64,000 nucleotides of DNA from Pycnopodia helianthoides (taxonomy: Eukaryota; Echinodermata; Asteroidea; Forcipulatida; Asteriidae): positions 21,318,358 to 21,382,357 of the forward strand of contig CM063247.1 in assembly GCA_032158295.1 (NCBI GenBank), given 5' to 3'. Each line of letters starts with the position of its first letter. Positions within the stretch are counted from its first letter, which is position 1. Shown here one piece after another: positions 43,201 through 58,200 of this stretch. The notes beneath the pieces are model-generated. The model had not been told where the DNA came from, searched no databases, and was given only the letters and a program-made list of their open reading frames with translations. The position numbers and the translations under genes were made by a program.

Positions 43201-46200
43201 AATCCTGCTCCAGTAAATTTTTCTTTGCACAACCCAAAATTATTCAGATAAAAGTCTAAAACTCCTCTTACTGCTGAATTTGAACTGCACATTACAATCC
43301 TAATAGTGACACTCGAGAATCAATTTTCTATTTCATTCATATTTTCTTTTGTGCAGTCGTTGCATTGCCATTTTACAGATCTTAATTTGATTTAAAAAAA
43401 AATATATTTCCATTGTAGTTTTTAAGTTTATCTTTTTTATATTGTGTATGTTTATATGTGTGGGTAGGCATACACACCGTTGTGGGGACTTTTACACAAT
43501 GGAACAAAGGTCCCCACAACGTTTTTCTTTGTTAAGCTGGGTCCCCACAAGGGAATTCTTTAGAAAAGGGAATAACAGAACAACAAAAGGAAGTCCCCTC
43601 AATGGTGTGTGCAAAAGTATGTGTGTGTTTGTGTATGTGCGCACAGCCACAATCATGGGTACACTTTTTGTTACAAAGACACCAAATGAACAACACATAA
43701 ATATTGTGTAACTCTTTGCAGATCTTGTATTCGACAAACTCAAGTACTTTCTACTCTTCATTAACAAAGCACTGGTTAATTAATTTACAAATAACATTGA
43801 AATAGCTGTTACATCACTGGTTTTCAAACTGTTGTTCATAACATGGACACGACAAAAATGTGTACCCATGATTGTGGCTGTGCACATGTATATATATGGG
43901 TGTATATGCAAATGTCTTATAAAATGTTTATATTTTTCTGTAAAATTTTTCTTAATCCCGCCTCAAAATTTTTTTTTTATTGAAATAAACCATTTCAATT
44001 CAATACCTGATAACATTTATACAAACACAAGCTGCCCCCAATTAAAAGTTGCCTCTGTGCTCATTTGGGCCACCAGATGTTTCGATTCCTTACCAGTCAA
44101 TTTGGCAACCAGGTCCTCTTTGGAGTCTTTCAAGAAGCTTCTTAAGATCTTCTGGCAGGAGGTTGTTGCCTCGATGACCCTATCCGAGGATGCAAGCCAG
44201 CCCTTTAGCTTCTCATATTCTAAATACAATGATGCTGGGCTGGTTGACTTACCCCAGTTGTGCCATTCACCCAAGACTGTGAATGTAAAACCATTTTCAT
44301 TAATTTTTGGTCGTTTTGTGAGTAATTTAATTACTCAAATACAAGCTACAAATCACATTAAATTAAAATCTTTTGAAAAGTCAACAAAATTAGACAGGTA
44401 AAATACTTACTTAATTATCTTCTTTGTAATTAGTTTCAAGTTATTTTCTTGTAAAAGGGTGGGGCAAGCGGCAGGATGTGAGGCAAAAAGAGTAAAATAA
44501 AAAATTAAAATAAATATCCCCCCCCAAAAAAACGGGAAAAAAATTATCACATCCAAGTTATTGCCCCCATCACAACCTAGTTGCCCCGCATATACTCATT
44601 ACATTCTAGTTGCCCCCCCCCACTCATCACATCAAATTTGCCACACCCACCCATCAGTCCAAGTTGACCCACCCACCCATTACATCCTAGTTGCCACAAC
44701 CACCGATCACATTCTAGTTGTCCTTCCCACTATTTAATACATCCTAGTTGCCCCACCCACCCATCACATCCAAGTTGCCCCACCCACCCATAACATCCAA
44801 GTTGCCCCACCCATCACATCCAAGTTGCCCCGTGCACCCACCCATCACATCCAAGTTGCCCAACCCACCCACCCATCATATCCAAGTTGCCCCACCCACC
44901 CATAACATCCAAGTTGCCCCACCCACCCATCATATCCAAGTTGCCCCACCCACCCATAACATCCAAGTTGCCACACCTACCCATTACATCCATGTTGCCC
45001 CACCCACCCTTCTCATCCTTGTTGCCACACACACCCATAACATCCAAGTTGCCCCACCCATCACATCCAAGTTGCCCCACCCACCCATCACATCCAAGTT
45101 GCCCCACCCACCCATCATATCCAAGTTGCCCCACCCACCCATCACATCCTAGTTGCCACACCTACCCATTACATCCATGTTGCCCCACCCACCCATTACA
45201 TCCATGTTGCCACACCCACCAATCACATCCTAGTTGCCACACCTACCCATTACATCCACGTTGCCCCACCCACCCTTCTCATCCTAGTTGCCACACCCAC
45301 CAATCACATCCTAGTTGTCCTTCTCACCCGTCATATCCAAGTTGCCCCACCCACCTATCACATCCAAGTTGCCCCACCTACCCCCACCTACCTATCACAT
45401 CCAAGTTGCCCCCCATCACATCCAAGTTGCCCCACCCACCTATCACATCCAAGTTGCCCCACCATCCTATCACATCCAAATTGCCCCACCCACCCATCCC
45501 ACCCTAGCCATCCCTCCAGAACATCACACCCATGTCCCTCAAGGCAGATTGTGCAACAGTCCAGTTTGGCATTGTTCAAGCACTCCCTTTGTTTGACCCC
45601 TGTACATGATGTACATGTACATGGGAATTCAAGCAACCACTTGGCTGGCAGTCTATACTGGGTGCTGTGGCAGGGTCTTCAAGAAGAATGCACAAGTCTT
45701 ACATGTGGCTGGAGAATTGACCAAGTAAGTCAGTGTTTCTCATGTTAACATCTTATCTAAATTCTTTCTAAACCAAAACCAAATTTATGTCTGCTCTGTG
45801 TTACTTTCCATAACATTTTCAAGGACAAATTTAACTCAACAGTAATAGCCATGTTTGGGCGTATGGTAATGATTATACAGTAATGAATGTTCTGAACAGT
45901 GTAACGGATTTTGATAATTATTGTTAATGAAAGGTAAAAATTATTAAAGGTAACCTTGATGCTTTGAGGTTTAAAACTGGGGGTGTATGGGGACAAACTT
46001 TGCGATAAGAAATGTGACTAGAATGGTACTTACCGTGCCCATATTTGGAATCGGATAATGTTGTAGGTGATGTAATAACAACACCTGTCAGATTGCTTAT
46101 CTGTTGAAGAAGACCACACCCTGCATCTAAAGATGCAGAAACATAAAAATAAATGGTTTTAATTTTTACCCTTACACCGATGTGTGATGACCATACTTGG

Positions 46201-49200
46201 TGCTAATTCCGATTCCCTCAGAGAAAATACCCATGGCCTACTCGGGTGGGATTAGAACCCACGACCCCCACATTCTAGAGCAGTACTAGTTCCAACCCTG
46301 TAACTAGCAGTGGTACTGGGTTCTAACTCTGGGTTCAAATCCCATCCCCATAGCCTGTGGATCTTCTTTTCCGCAGGAATCGGAAAGCACCGAGTATACA
46401 AGGCTTACCACTCAATGGTGTAAGAGCAAAACCGAAATCATATTTCTGTATTCCCAATGCAACTAATTAATCAATTATCAATTGATGTAATCAAATGATA
46501 ATTGACTACCACATCAATTTCAACATAATTTTAGTCTAATGGTAATTCTCTGTAAAGCGAATGTTCGAGTAGATATTATCAATTGAAAATATCACACAGA
46601 ACCGAAACTTAATGCCTCAGTACTATATACCCTATTCTGTATGAACTTCATTAAGTTGATGTAATTTAAGAGCATGTTTTGAAGCGCTTGGTCGGCTGCA
46701 TTCATTCATAATAATATCTTCCCCACAGTATATTTGCTTTGCAAAACTAACCATGAATTTTGTTAGGGAAACATTTCTCTGTGATATTTGATTTTTTTTT
46801 TCTGACATGATAGATTTTAGGCTGTTTTGATTATCACATACATGAGAAACGCCAAGTTCCTTACAAGACAAGGCTACCTTTTAGAGGCCTCTTTACCCAT
46901 TTTGCAATTATTTTTAATACAACTATTACTTTTCACAATTATTCATTGGACATTTTACACCACTAAGATAACTGTGCAGTACGTGTAAACGGTACGAATG
47001 AAGCCCCGGTAAGGAAAAGCACTTGCTTTCTAAACAATTGACGGAGCCCAAGCCCTAAGCAGTGGTTTTGAAAACAACAATATAAATAGTAATGCAGAGC
47101 ACTCAGTGTAAAAAAAAATATAATGAACTGGACTGAAATCCGTTTTCATTCGTCAGACCCCTACAAAATAACTCATGATTGAAGGGAAAAATTGCCTCAT
47201 TTTCAGGTGATATGGCAAAACAGTTTCAAAATTTTGTCCAGTAATAATAATTCAAGTCTGTACCCCAAAAATTAGACTTTTTTGTATAATCAATGACTTA
47301 CCTGAAGCAGCTAAGGGTACAAAGAGGTCTAAGTGGCCACCCTCTGGTCCCGGTAAGATGTTACCGCACAACTTCTCCCAAAAGTGTTTCAGCTCTGGTT
47401 TCTCCAGTGACGTAGCGCTGGTTGCCATGGAACCCACTAGTTGGATTTCATCCGACCCCTCCACCATTATGCCTATGCTCCTAGTATATAGTTCGGAAAA
47501 ATTTACAGACTATGAGGTTTGGGATTGATTTTGGTCTTGCACTCTGTCCTGTACTACACCCTGTCTTACACACCAGGCTCGTAGCAATGGGTCGGCCGGC
47601 TTGCCATGGGCCGACCCACTTTTTGCTCTTGTTTGGCAGAGTCAAGAATTCAGACATATAATGAAATAAAAATGGCCCGAACCAAGTGGCAGAGAAATAT
47701 ATATTGTAGACTATGAGATCCGTAAAAAAACGTAGGTAAAGATGGAAAAATGTCATTAGTTTTGTGAGCCTACAGTGGAATTTTTTTTGCTACATGTATG
47801 AGGCACCTGCACAGGACACGATATTCAGACAAGTATAGAAGTAGCGTCGTAAAAAAACTATGACTTTTTTTCTTGGGAAGGAGTATAACGTCCCCTCCCC
47901 AACTACTTGCCGTGGTTGGTAGATAGTGTTGTTAAGATTTGTATACAGATTAGCGTTACTGCTCGCAGGGATTGTATACTAAATGGCCGCCCCACTTTTA
48001 AACACCTTGCTAATATAAGTGCCTGTTACACCCTGCAAGAAACCTGACTATTGCAGAGGGTGATTTGTGTATTTAGACTATTTAGACTTCTTGTTCTGTC
48101 AGACAATTACTCAATAGAAGAGCTGCAATAATTCCATATTTATGTTAAGAGCAATTGATAGACTGTGATATGTTTTTGGAGGGGAGACCATTCCTTGTAT
48201 TGACCCATTAATTCACCGGACGTCCCACGATAAGTCTTGGGTACGCCATTTTGATTCCCTGTGCACACTGTGCAGTGTGTATTTTAGGTGATGCGCATGT
48301 GGTACGATGCGCACAATAACTTTACTTACTATTTTTTGACTCACAAAATGGCAGACCATGGGCAGACGTACTTAATGACATGCCAGGTCTGGTGCCTTGC
48401 TTTTATAGTAACAATGTAAGTTGTAATTGATAAGAGACCAGACTATTTTCCCTTCCAGCCTCAGTTTGGTTTTAAATGATTTGATTGAAAGAGAAACAAG
48501 AAGATGGCTGCACCATGATCAAGACTATAGGGCCCAACTGTATAGTGCTCCTTAAGCACAAAAGGTAGCTATTTGTAAGCACAAACTAATTTTGCTTTTA
48601 ATACCAGAATAAGGTTACCAGCTAAAATACCAAGTCACATGTGCTATCTGTGACTGGTATTCAGGTCATTTTATGAGGTTGGGACATTGTGTAACATTTG
48701 TCCCTATTATTAAAAGCATTCTTTAATACGACTAAATTATTTCATGTAACATTTGCCTTTGAGTGTGAACGTGCGTGTTAAAGTTTTAAATCGTTTAAAA
48801 TAATTTTATCAACAAATACAGGTACATGTATAATGAAAAATGCATCATTTTGATGTAACATGGACACAGCGTCCTTGTTTCGCCATTTAAAAAAAAAAAA
48901 AGCTTCTTAGTACTCAAATACACATAAATATATGCAAACTCACTTTGTGTACTAGTTACAAGACACATAATGCACCAAGGAAAAACAAGTTGTATGGTAG
49001 TCGATGATTAAATACAGCATGAGTGGGCAGAATTGAATAACAGTTAGATGTAACAGAGACACTGTGTCGTGACATTTTGGGCAACTTTGTTCCGTCTGCA
49101 CTCGTTCTGTAATCTAATCGCAGTGTAATCTAATGGATTTGGTTTCACAAATTCCTTCCCGTAATCTCAAATAAAATCTTGTGACTTCCATTCAATCCCT

Positions 49201-52200
49201 CATGAGTCCCTTACACACAGGTCTCACAATTCCCTAGTGTAAGACACTGCAGTAGAATGAGCAGCTAGTTCCACTAAGAAGCTGTGTCCCCGCCGATCCC
49301 CCGGGGTTAAACTACAACTTCTAGAAATGCTTAGAAAATATCGCTAAGTCCAAACTAACTACCTGAAAACTCCTAGTATTACAGGGGCAAAGACATTCGT
49401 TACTTCTGAAAATGATGACGTTTCAGTAGCGATGCAAAAAAAAAAATAAGCTGACAGTGGGAGTACGGTGAAATGTAACTCATCTCCCTGTCTGACATTG
49501 AATTTCAAAGCTTCGGGGGAAACTCTTAATACTTAGGCTTGTCCTCTACTGGGAAAGGAGATGCAGTGATTATCGTTTCAATGTGGCAAGATTTCAAACG
49601 GATGCTTCAGCAGTGTATGTCCCGCGGAGATTTGGGGGTGGATTACTGGCCAATTAATTATCTTGGACAGGTGGCTGGCGCGGTCGGGTTGGGATAGAGT
49701 GTATTTCTGGTTGGGTGTTTAGGGGTATATAGCTATAGTTTTTTTCATGTCAGTTTTAAGGCAGTACCTTTTTGGGTGTGATCGTATTGGGTTGATCATC
49801 GTATAGCACCTGCAAGCTGTTAGTTCTTGGATTAAGGGGAACAGTAAATTCTGCTCTGCGGCTGAATTTTGTCAGTGAAACAAAATGCTCCTGTCCTTTT
49901 TTTCCCAGAGAAAATTACAAAACCGTCTTAAATCTTGGTGAGTATGATAAACAGACGTTCTTGACGAAGGGGAACATGAGGGGACACGTATCTACATGTA
50001 CAGTATAATCCTCAAACAATTTTGTCTTGATACTAGTAATTAACCTATGTCCATTGATATACTCATCATGTAAAGAGAACTGAAAGATGCTTTTTAGGAC
50101 TAGTTGTTTTTCATGTACGTATGCGGTGTGCATTGCTGCATCCATCAAAATTATGGCTAAGCAAAACCAGGGCCCAATTTCATAGAGCTGCTAAGCACAA
50201 CAATTTGCTTAGCATGAAATTTCTTCCTTGATAAAAACAGGGTTATCAACCAAATTTCCATGTGTTGCATATTGCTTAATTGTTACTGGTATTCAGCTGT
50301 TGTTTGCTTATTCTGAAAATCACGCGGAAATTTGGTTGGTAATCCTGTTTTTATCAATGAAGGAATTTCATGCTAAGCAAATTGTTGTGCTTAGCAGCTC
50401 TATGACATTGGGCCCTGGTGTATACGATCTTGGACAGTTTGTTCACTATAACCAATCGTGCAATGAGTTTTGTGAGATGTGCGCGTGCTGCAAGTGGTTC
50501 TCACGCAAAACGCATGACTGTGTGTTCAAAATTGCCCGTAAAGATGGCCGATCTACATCACATTGCAACCTATCTATAGTTCAACGTCTTTTTTAACACT
50601 GGTATTGACAATAGGCTTTAGTATTTACATTTAGGCCTACCTAAATGTGTCCGTCGTGTTGCTGTGTTAAAGTGAAGGTTTTGTTGTTCACGATGACATA
50701 GTTCAGTGTAGTTGGCAGCAGTGTTTCAGGCATGTAGCTGGCAGCAGATTATACTATATCACCTTGTAAACCCTTTTAAAGGCGCTAACTAAATGAGCCT
50801 CATAATTCATCCAACTTATTCAAACTTAACATACTGCGACTCAGAATATCAAAGTACATGTACATCAATGGCGCATTATAGATGCTTCGTGATGTGATTA
50901 ATTCCACCCTTATGTGTTAATATTATGCAGTTTGGTTCAAACAATTATCAGAAGCACGAAGGAAACGCTGTGCTATTTTTCCTTGGCGACTCTTTTGGCA
51001 AGAAACTGTTGATTTCTGAACTTGCTTTTCCTATAACACTTTGCAATGACTCAAGTATAATAACATAAACCCGAATAACTCCCTCGAGTGATTCACTCCA
51101 ACCTTCCTGAGTCTGACCTCTGATATAATTTAACTGTTTATTAATTAATTTATTTATCAAGTAATAAACCACAAGGGAAACTGACTGGGTATATAAAATT
51201 AGAAGTGATCCCTTGGCTGCCACTTCCCAGGTTGTAAACCATGTTAACCCTGGCTATACATGTATGACAGTTACAGGTTGATTGGCTTCTGACTGGCAAC
51301 TCTGAACAAAGATTGACAAAATAGGGACACTGCCAACATTAGGGGAGGTTACAGGTTCAAGTCCTGCTCTAGTCAATTTTTCTTCTTTCAACCCTGAAAA
51401 TTTAGTTATTTATTTATTACATATCCAGCAGCACAATTAGTGCAAATACAGGATGAATAGGAAATGGTATAAAATGTTCAAATTTAGATGCATGCATATC
51501 ACGTATTGTCTTTCCATGATTGATACCAAGTTCTAACATATGGCTTAAATAGTAGATGACTAGACTTGTTCATGTCAAGAGCATGCTTTCTAAGCATATC
51601 TAATTTGGGTGTATTAAAATAAGAATGTAATCCAACCAAGCACTTCAACCATAAAAAACCCCACTTTCATTTAAAGTGTCATGGCCGAGAGGTCTAGAGT
51701 GCACTGGTTTCAAGATGATGGCTAAGATATCAGGGTGTGGGTTCAAATCCCGGTCATGGCACTCGTGTCCTTCATCAACTATAACTGCTTATCTTCGCAA
51801 TAGGAGTAATGGATACATTTGAGGGCAGAGATTTATTCTATTTATTTATTTTGATTGTGAGGCTATGGAACTTAATTAAAAATACTAGCCAAGAACACCA
51901 TGGAGAGAAGACAAGAAAGGAAGTTTCAGTTTTAGATGTGGGAGGAAAGCCCCAGAGAATTATTTGCAGGGAAAACCCACGCAATCGGGCAGGGACTGAA
52001 AACCCAATCTAGAGTATACATGTACACGTACCTTGCAGGGGATCCGGCTAGAGTCTCTTCTATCCTGTACAGGAGAGACTCTAGAGTTGTCCCGATGTAT
52101 TCGTAGGCAACAACCAAGACATCTGGCTTGACTGCCGACGTCACAAGCTGTAAGATAAGAGGAATCAAATTATTTCGGATAAAATGTGTTTTTCATTCAG

Positions 52201-55200
52201 CAATTAGTACAGTATTAGTATTATTTATTCAGCCCACACAACGATACAAGACAATACAAAATTACTTCCAGATGGGCTTGGAGAAACAAAAGCAAAGTAA
52301 TTACTGTGGCCCATAGACCTGTCGCCTCACATCTGGTTGTAAAACAAGAAGAGTAGATAAAATATGACAATACATGTAAAAATATGCGAATAAATTAGCT
52401 ATAAATAAAAACTATGTACATCAAAGATTAAAAATTTAAATTTAACATTTAAAGCAGCAAATATGTGGGAGTAAAACCAGTTTTTTAAGAGGGGAAGGGG
52501 GGAATAGGAAAAAACAGACTAAAGATCATTGTGATGTGAAATTAGAATGCACAAGGCACCTCAAGTTAAAAATGTTAAAAGAATCAATGAAACATACGAG
52601 CGTATAAGTTAAGCAAGTAGGTAAATCATAACTAAAAATAAATAAATATATAAATAATTACGTATACTATTAGTGTTATTGAACGCACCTCCTTACAATG
52701 CCCATTTTGGGGTCAATTCCTTTTGTGTACAATTTGATTACCAAAATAGTGGACAGCTGGATAGGTGTATGTAAGTGAACTGCGCGCTGTCAAAGGGGTC
52801 AATATCAGATAAAAGTGTGAGACCAAAAAGAACTCACTCCGCGACAGTGCAGTTAATTACGAGAAGTCCCCCCACTCCACAAAGCTAAAGTAGTAGTCCA
52901 GGCCGATTTCCTACCTCCCGCCGAGGTAGTAGTTATAAGCAGGACAGTTCTTTTCAGAACTGAGAAGTCTCCCGACTTCCGAAAATCTACTCCGCAGTAG
53001 CAGAATAATAGCAAGACAAGTTCCCTAAAGAACAAATCTACACAGCAAAGTAGATATTTATACACACGGTGTTACCGCAAACCGAATATATATTGATACC
53101 TCACCATGCAATGCCTCAAAACCCATAAAAGTGTGATACTTTTTTAAATCACATCTGATGCAAATGTTTTGGATTAGGATAAAGTACGAACCTGCATTGC
53201 TGTCATCTGCGATGAGACAACTAGCAGACGAGGTCGTTGTGTTGACCTGACGAGGGCCTTATCAGTTGCGTGATGGGAGTTCACTGCAATGCCTCCTGGG
53301 TAATCGCCCCCTGCAGATAAATCTTTCCTGAGGTTGGGAAGGAATTCAAATTTTTGAATGCTTTACAAAGGAACATCAAAAAATTAACTGTTGATTTGCA
53401 AGCACCTTCTAATTGTCCATGCAATTTTGAGTCTGTGTGAAACGGCAAAATTTGATTAAAACCTAGCATTGTATCACCGGGTGAACTTAAGGATCCAGTG
53501 GTTTAGAATCTGTAATAGAATTTGCAAGGCTCTAGGTTTAATTCCAACTTGGGGTGCTTGCAGAACTTGGATAGCATTGAATAAACTTGTCTCAACATAC
53601 ATTTAAACACCGGGTGAACTTGGTAATTTAGTGGTTTTATAGAATCTGTAATAAATTTGCAAGGTTCTAGGTTCGAATCCAGCCTGTGGTGCTTGGACTT
53701 GTGTTTATCTCTGCAGGACTTGGATAGCATTGGTTTAACTGTGCCTCAACACACATTTAATCACCGGGTGAACTTGGTGATCTAGTGGTTTAGAATGTGT
53801 ACTTAAATTTGCAAGGTTCTAGGTTCGAATCCAGCCGAGGTGCTTGTTTATTTTTCATCTCTGCAGGACTTGGATGGCATTGAGTATACTGTGCCTCAAC
53901 ATAAACTATTATTATACTTATATACATGTACATATGTGGTAAAATTTCAAATTAACTGTTCAGATGGCATCAATGTTCACAGTTGAACTCAAGTTTGGCA
54001 CCAAAGTATTTGTGAATGAACAGTGTAGCACAGGTTCTATACCATGTCAGAAAGTATGAAAACATAACTCCAACTTTCATCATGTCCCTCGATCCACTGG
54101 CTTCCAGTCCGAAAGGTGATTGATTTTAAGATCTTGACTTTATACAAATCACTTCATGACCTACATCTAGCACCTGTCTACATCAAGGACTGCTACCTGA
54201 TTTGTTCTGGCTCCAAGTCATAGTTCCCAGGCCCAGGACAGTACTCTACTGTGACCGGGCCTTTTCACACATTGGACCCGTTCTCTTGAACGAACTACCC
54301 GATTCTATCCGGAACTTTATTTCTCTGGAAACTTTCCATGCAGAACCGAAAAACCATGCTCTTTTAAACACATACTGTGTCTACTTTCCTAGCAGTGTTG
54401 TCAGCTTTCGCCATGATTATAAGCATAGTACATCTGTTGCTTTAGCATCATGATTAATGTACAACAGAATGTGAACTTTATATAAATCCATCTTATTATT
54501 CAGTGTCAGATTATAAGGCAATGCTTTTTTAAAGGAACATTACAGATTTGGTAAGAAAAAAACTTGTATAATATACTTTTTTATCACAGATTTACATAAA
54601 AAACTTACATGGTCTAATGATGATGATAGTAGAAAACATCCCTTGAAATATTTCTGTCTGAAATGCCATATTTGATGAGAAATGAATAAGCTAATTTTCC
54701 GATTTGAGTTTATCGCTCAGTGAGCGTTTTATTCATTTGTTGAATCTATATGATTTCATGCAAATGTGTAATCGGTTTTTCACTATTTTCAAGTGACCCA
54801 GATGGCCGATCGATCTCAAACTTCTACAGGATTGTCAGTTTATGCATATGGTGGATTACATAAAGTGCTTACACTGCCAGCAACTGTTTTGTTAGCAAAA
54901 ACCAATTCTGTAATGTTCCTTTAACCTCCAGCAGCAACCCTCACCTGCGAGATACTGGTTTCTTAGTTTCATGTCTGATGGCTTGTTGTAGGGCAGACCC
55001 AACGGTTTGACCCATCTCCATTGCCATACTGGCCGATAGGGTGACCGCTTCCAGGGAGGCGCCTGACAATTCCACATCATCAATCTGTGATGAGGCAAAA
55101 AAAAACAAAAAGTTACGTAGAAATTATTTTAAAAAATGCACCACCTTTTTGAAATGTGAGGTAAAAACCCATCTTTTTAATGATGCACTTAAATGTTTTT

Positions 55201-58200
55201 AATGGGATTGTTCTTCTGTGTCTTTTGTTTATCTCGTATGGTCGCCTTGCCAGTTAGTTTAGTTTTTTTTTGTACATAGGTAGGGTTAGAGGCGTCTGTC
55301 TCCTGAAAAGATCCAAACATTACCGATGCCAGCAGGGTTCAGTAATAATTCTCTAGTAGTGGCGGGACAGACGTATCCCCATACTGTGGTTTGTGGACTG
55401 GACTGGTGACCAGTCTTGTTTCTTTATCTTTGTATTCCATTCTGTGCACTTCAAAACTTGTTTGCTGGTAATTTTTTTAACTGGGGTGTCCAAATTGTTC
55501 ACCTACAGTGCTTTACATGTAAATAACAGATAAAACAGGGTGTCCAATTTGAAACAGTGTGTCCAAAAGACACCCAGACACCCCTAAAGCCGTTGCGGCA
55601 CTATAACCACTGGTTTATCACATTTTGGGGGAAAGAGTGTATTTTGCAGTTTTTCCACTTAAAACTTGATATTTAAAACGCAACACCATCGTGTGACACA
55701 CAATACGCACCACTTTCTTGGGGAAAAGCCTAAAACCACCTTTAAAGCACATGTACAACATTGTTATTTCATGTATATGTTGGGTCACATAAAGTGCGGA
55801 TACTAGTCTTTTTGAAAATGTCCAAACCTGTGAAATGTTAAGCTGCATTGGTCTTCAGAGTCATGGAAAAATAGTGAAAAACCCCCAGTAAATGTTTGCA
55901 CCGTTTTCAAACATCAGGTTTTCCTTAAAAAAAAGCATTTCAAGCAAAACTATTTTGAGGGGAGTTTCCCACCAGGACCATCTTTATAAATTTGTACCAT
56001 CTAAGTTACGTGCAAATCTGTGAACATTTAATGTTTTCAATCTTACCAATGTTGTACACACCCTTTAAATTTTGTTGAAGAGGCATCAAACCTTAAGTGT
56101 TGTTATATTGCCCTCTCAGTCATCAGAACTATTCGGAGACTTTTGTAATTCACAACAAAAAATAAAAAATTACTCTGTAAAATTCTGCTGGTAATGTTTT
56201 GCTGTTAAACACGGAGCTTTTTATAGCATGGTTTTTTATTACAGCATGGAATGGCTGTGCATTTAGTCATAAAAAAAGCTTTAAATTATAATGCGGATCG
56301 GAACTCAAACAAGAAATAAATTTGCTGCCATGTTTTTATTAGCACAGAAACTACCCGCCAAAAAAATAAATAAATAAAAAACACACCTTCAACATGATGT
56401 TACTTCACATGCTGAAGAACTCTTTAATATGTAATATCAAGATGCACCTTTTTGCTGGGTAATAAAGCACCGTGCACTGGGGACGTGTACAAACTTTAGT
56501 TCCACAATTATTGTATGTACGTGAACGTTCTGTGCGGTTTGAATCCAATGAATTTGCAGATTTTGGACAGCACATTCTTTGATGCTCATAGCGTGGCTCA
56601 ATAATATTTGTATTTTAAGTAAGTTGAAGCATGGAGCAAGGAGAAGCAAATCAATTTGCAACCGCTGGTCCTATTCCCATGATAGGTACCAGACCTGATA
56701 CTTAATGGAAGGCATCAGAGGCAATTGTCACAATCGCATGCCCTAGGTCACTACCTTGGTGCCCCTACATGTATGTGTAGATGTTCCAATAGAAAATTAC
56801 ACAGAGACTCCATTTACCAAGGCATAACTGCCTTACCCTTACAAGAACCCTCCCTCTTCCCCCTTCACCCAACCCAACCCACCCAACCCCTCCCCTTCAA
56901 CTGTGGTAGGCCATGGCTCTGTAAGAGGTGCTGGTCACCTGTTCCATCTTGCCACTCACTTGCAATTTGTTGTAACTTTTATAATGTTTTGTGTATAATA
57001 CCATAATTGTTTTTGAACTTTTATCCTTTTATTGCCTTGTACTTTTTCTTTTTTGTAGTGTTGTGCCAGTGAAAAAATGTCATTTAACAAAATTTAAAAA
57101 AACAAAAAACTAATCGGGCCTAATGTACACATGTGTACGTGTACATGAAATTGGTCAATCAGCATATTGAGGATTGCCAGACAAAACTATTGGCTCAAAA
57201 TACCCCTGGACCACACGCCCAAGGCCAGTAACTGACCTAACAACTGACCTAGTCTTACAATGTTTAAAGGTAGGATCATAGATTGTTTTTTGTCATTGTA
57301 ATGCTGATTTATTGGCAAACTTATCAAGAAAGATACAATAAAAGTCACATGTGAAAGTTTCAGCTGAATACACTTGTCTACTTGTTAAGAGAACAGCGAA
57401 ATTAACTGTCACAGTATTTTAACAAGAACGTTGAATCAATCCACGTTTAGCGAGGTGACAGCAGGTACCAATTGCAAACGGACGCCAACCCTCAGAAATC
57501 TGAGAAAGATTCATGCGTGAATCGTTTCTCAGATTCAAACGTTTTTATTGATTTCTAATCGACGAGAGGAAATCATTTCACAGGATGCTTGCCTACCATT
57601 ACTATATTTACAACAAGTAAGTTTTCTGACAAAAATTACACAATTTTGGTTGGGGGATCATTAAGGTGGTCAGATGGAGATTTGTAAGTGTATGTTCCCT
57701 TTTCACTTAAAAACAACATCGTACAATCGTTTGTAGGCTAGAGGATACCCTCAGATTTAATGTTTCCACTAAAACAATTTCCAAACTGAAATTTTGACAA
57801 ACACACCGCAGGAGTGTACCAGTAACTTTGAACCCTGCCTTTTTTTTCAGTCAGTGCATTGCGCAACATATGGGACCTACGGCTTTATATACAGCCCATG
57901 CGAAAGACGAAGCAATTATGGTTAAGTGTCACGCTCAAGGACACAACTGCCATGACCTGGAGCCCAAACTCTCTGTCTCTCTCTGACAATGTGAGTGCGG
58001 GAGCTTGAGATATAGTGCACTACCACGACATTCCAAAATGAATGCTTGATGGTCTATAGAATAATTACTTTCTGTATATTATCCACAATTATGGATTGTT
58101 ACAAAAATTCAAGATCAACGTGTGCTTGTGTCTTTTTTTTTCAGTATGAACACAACAATGCATTAACAGGTTTTATGCACTAGGCTTAACTGCATCATTC

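Larger units (their letters stand above)
47481..52031. other. Large ECT2L intron
   Basis: 4.5 kb. Apart from the fold-back at 50167-50418 and SINEs at 51200-51410 and 51678-51830 it looks unique and AT-rich. I found no exon in it. Confidence 0.55.

Noticed and set aside
43832..44401. 189-residue plus-strand open frame with LINE-like wording
   Set aside because: It is the shadow of ECT2L exon 44276-44094, whose minus-strand peptide, splice sites and phase all fit.
44748..45507. Pro/His-rich and Gly-rich open frames
   Set aside because: Translations of the G/C-skewed minisatellite; no start context, splice site or homology.
50228..50596. 122-residue plus-strand frame
   Set aside because: Its first half is the right arm of a palindromic MITE and the rest has no recognisable domain.
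54892..55098. Alternative frame in ECT2L exon 4 rich in Trp and Pro
   Set aside because: The phase 0 frame has normal composition and joins the neighbouring exons once the 53328 acceptor is used.
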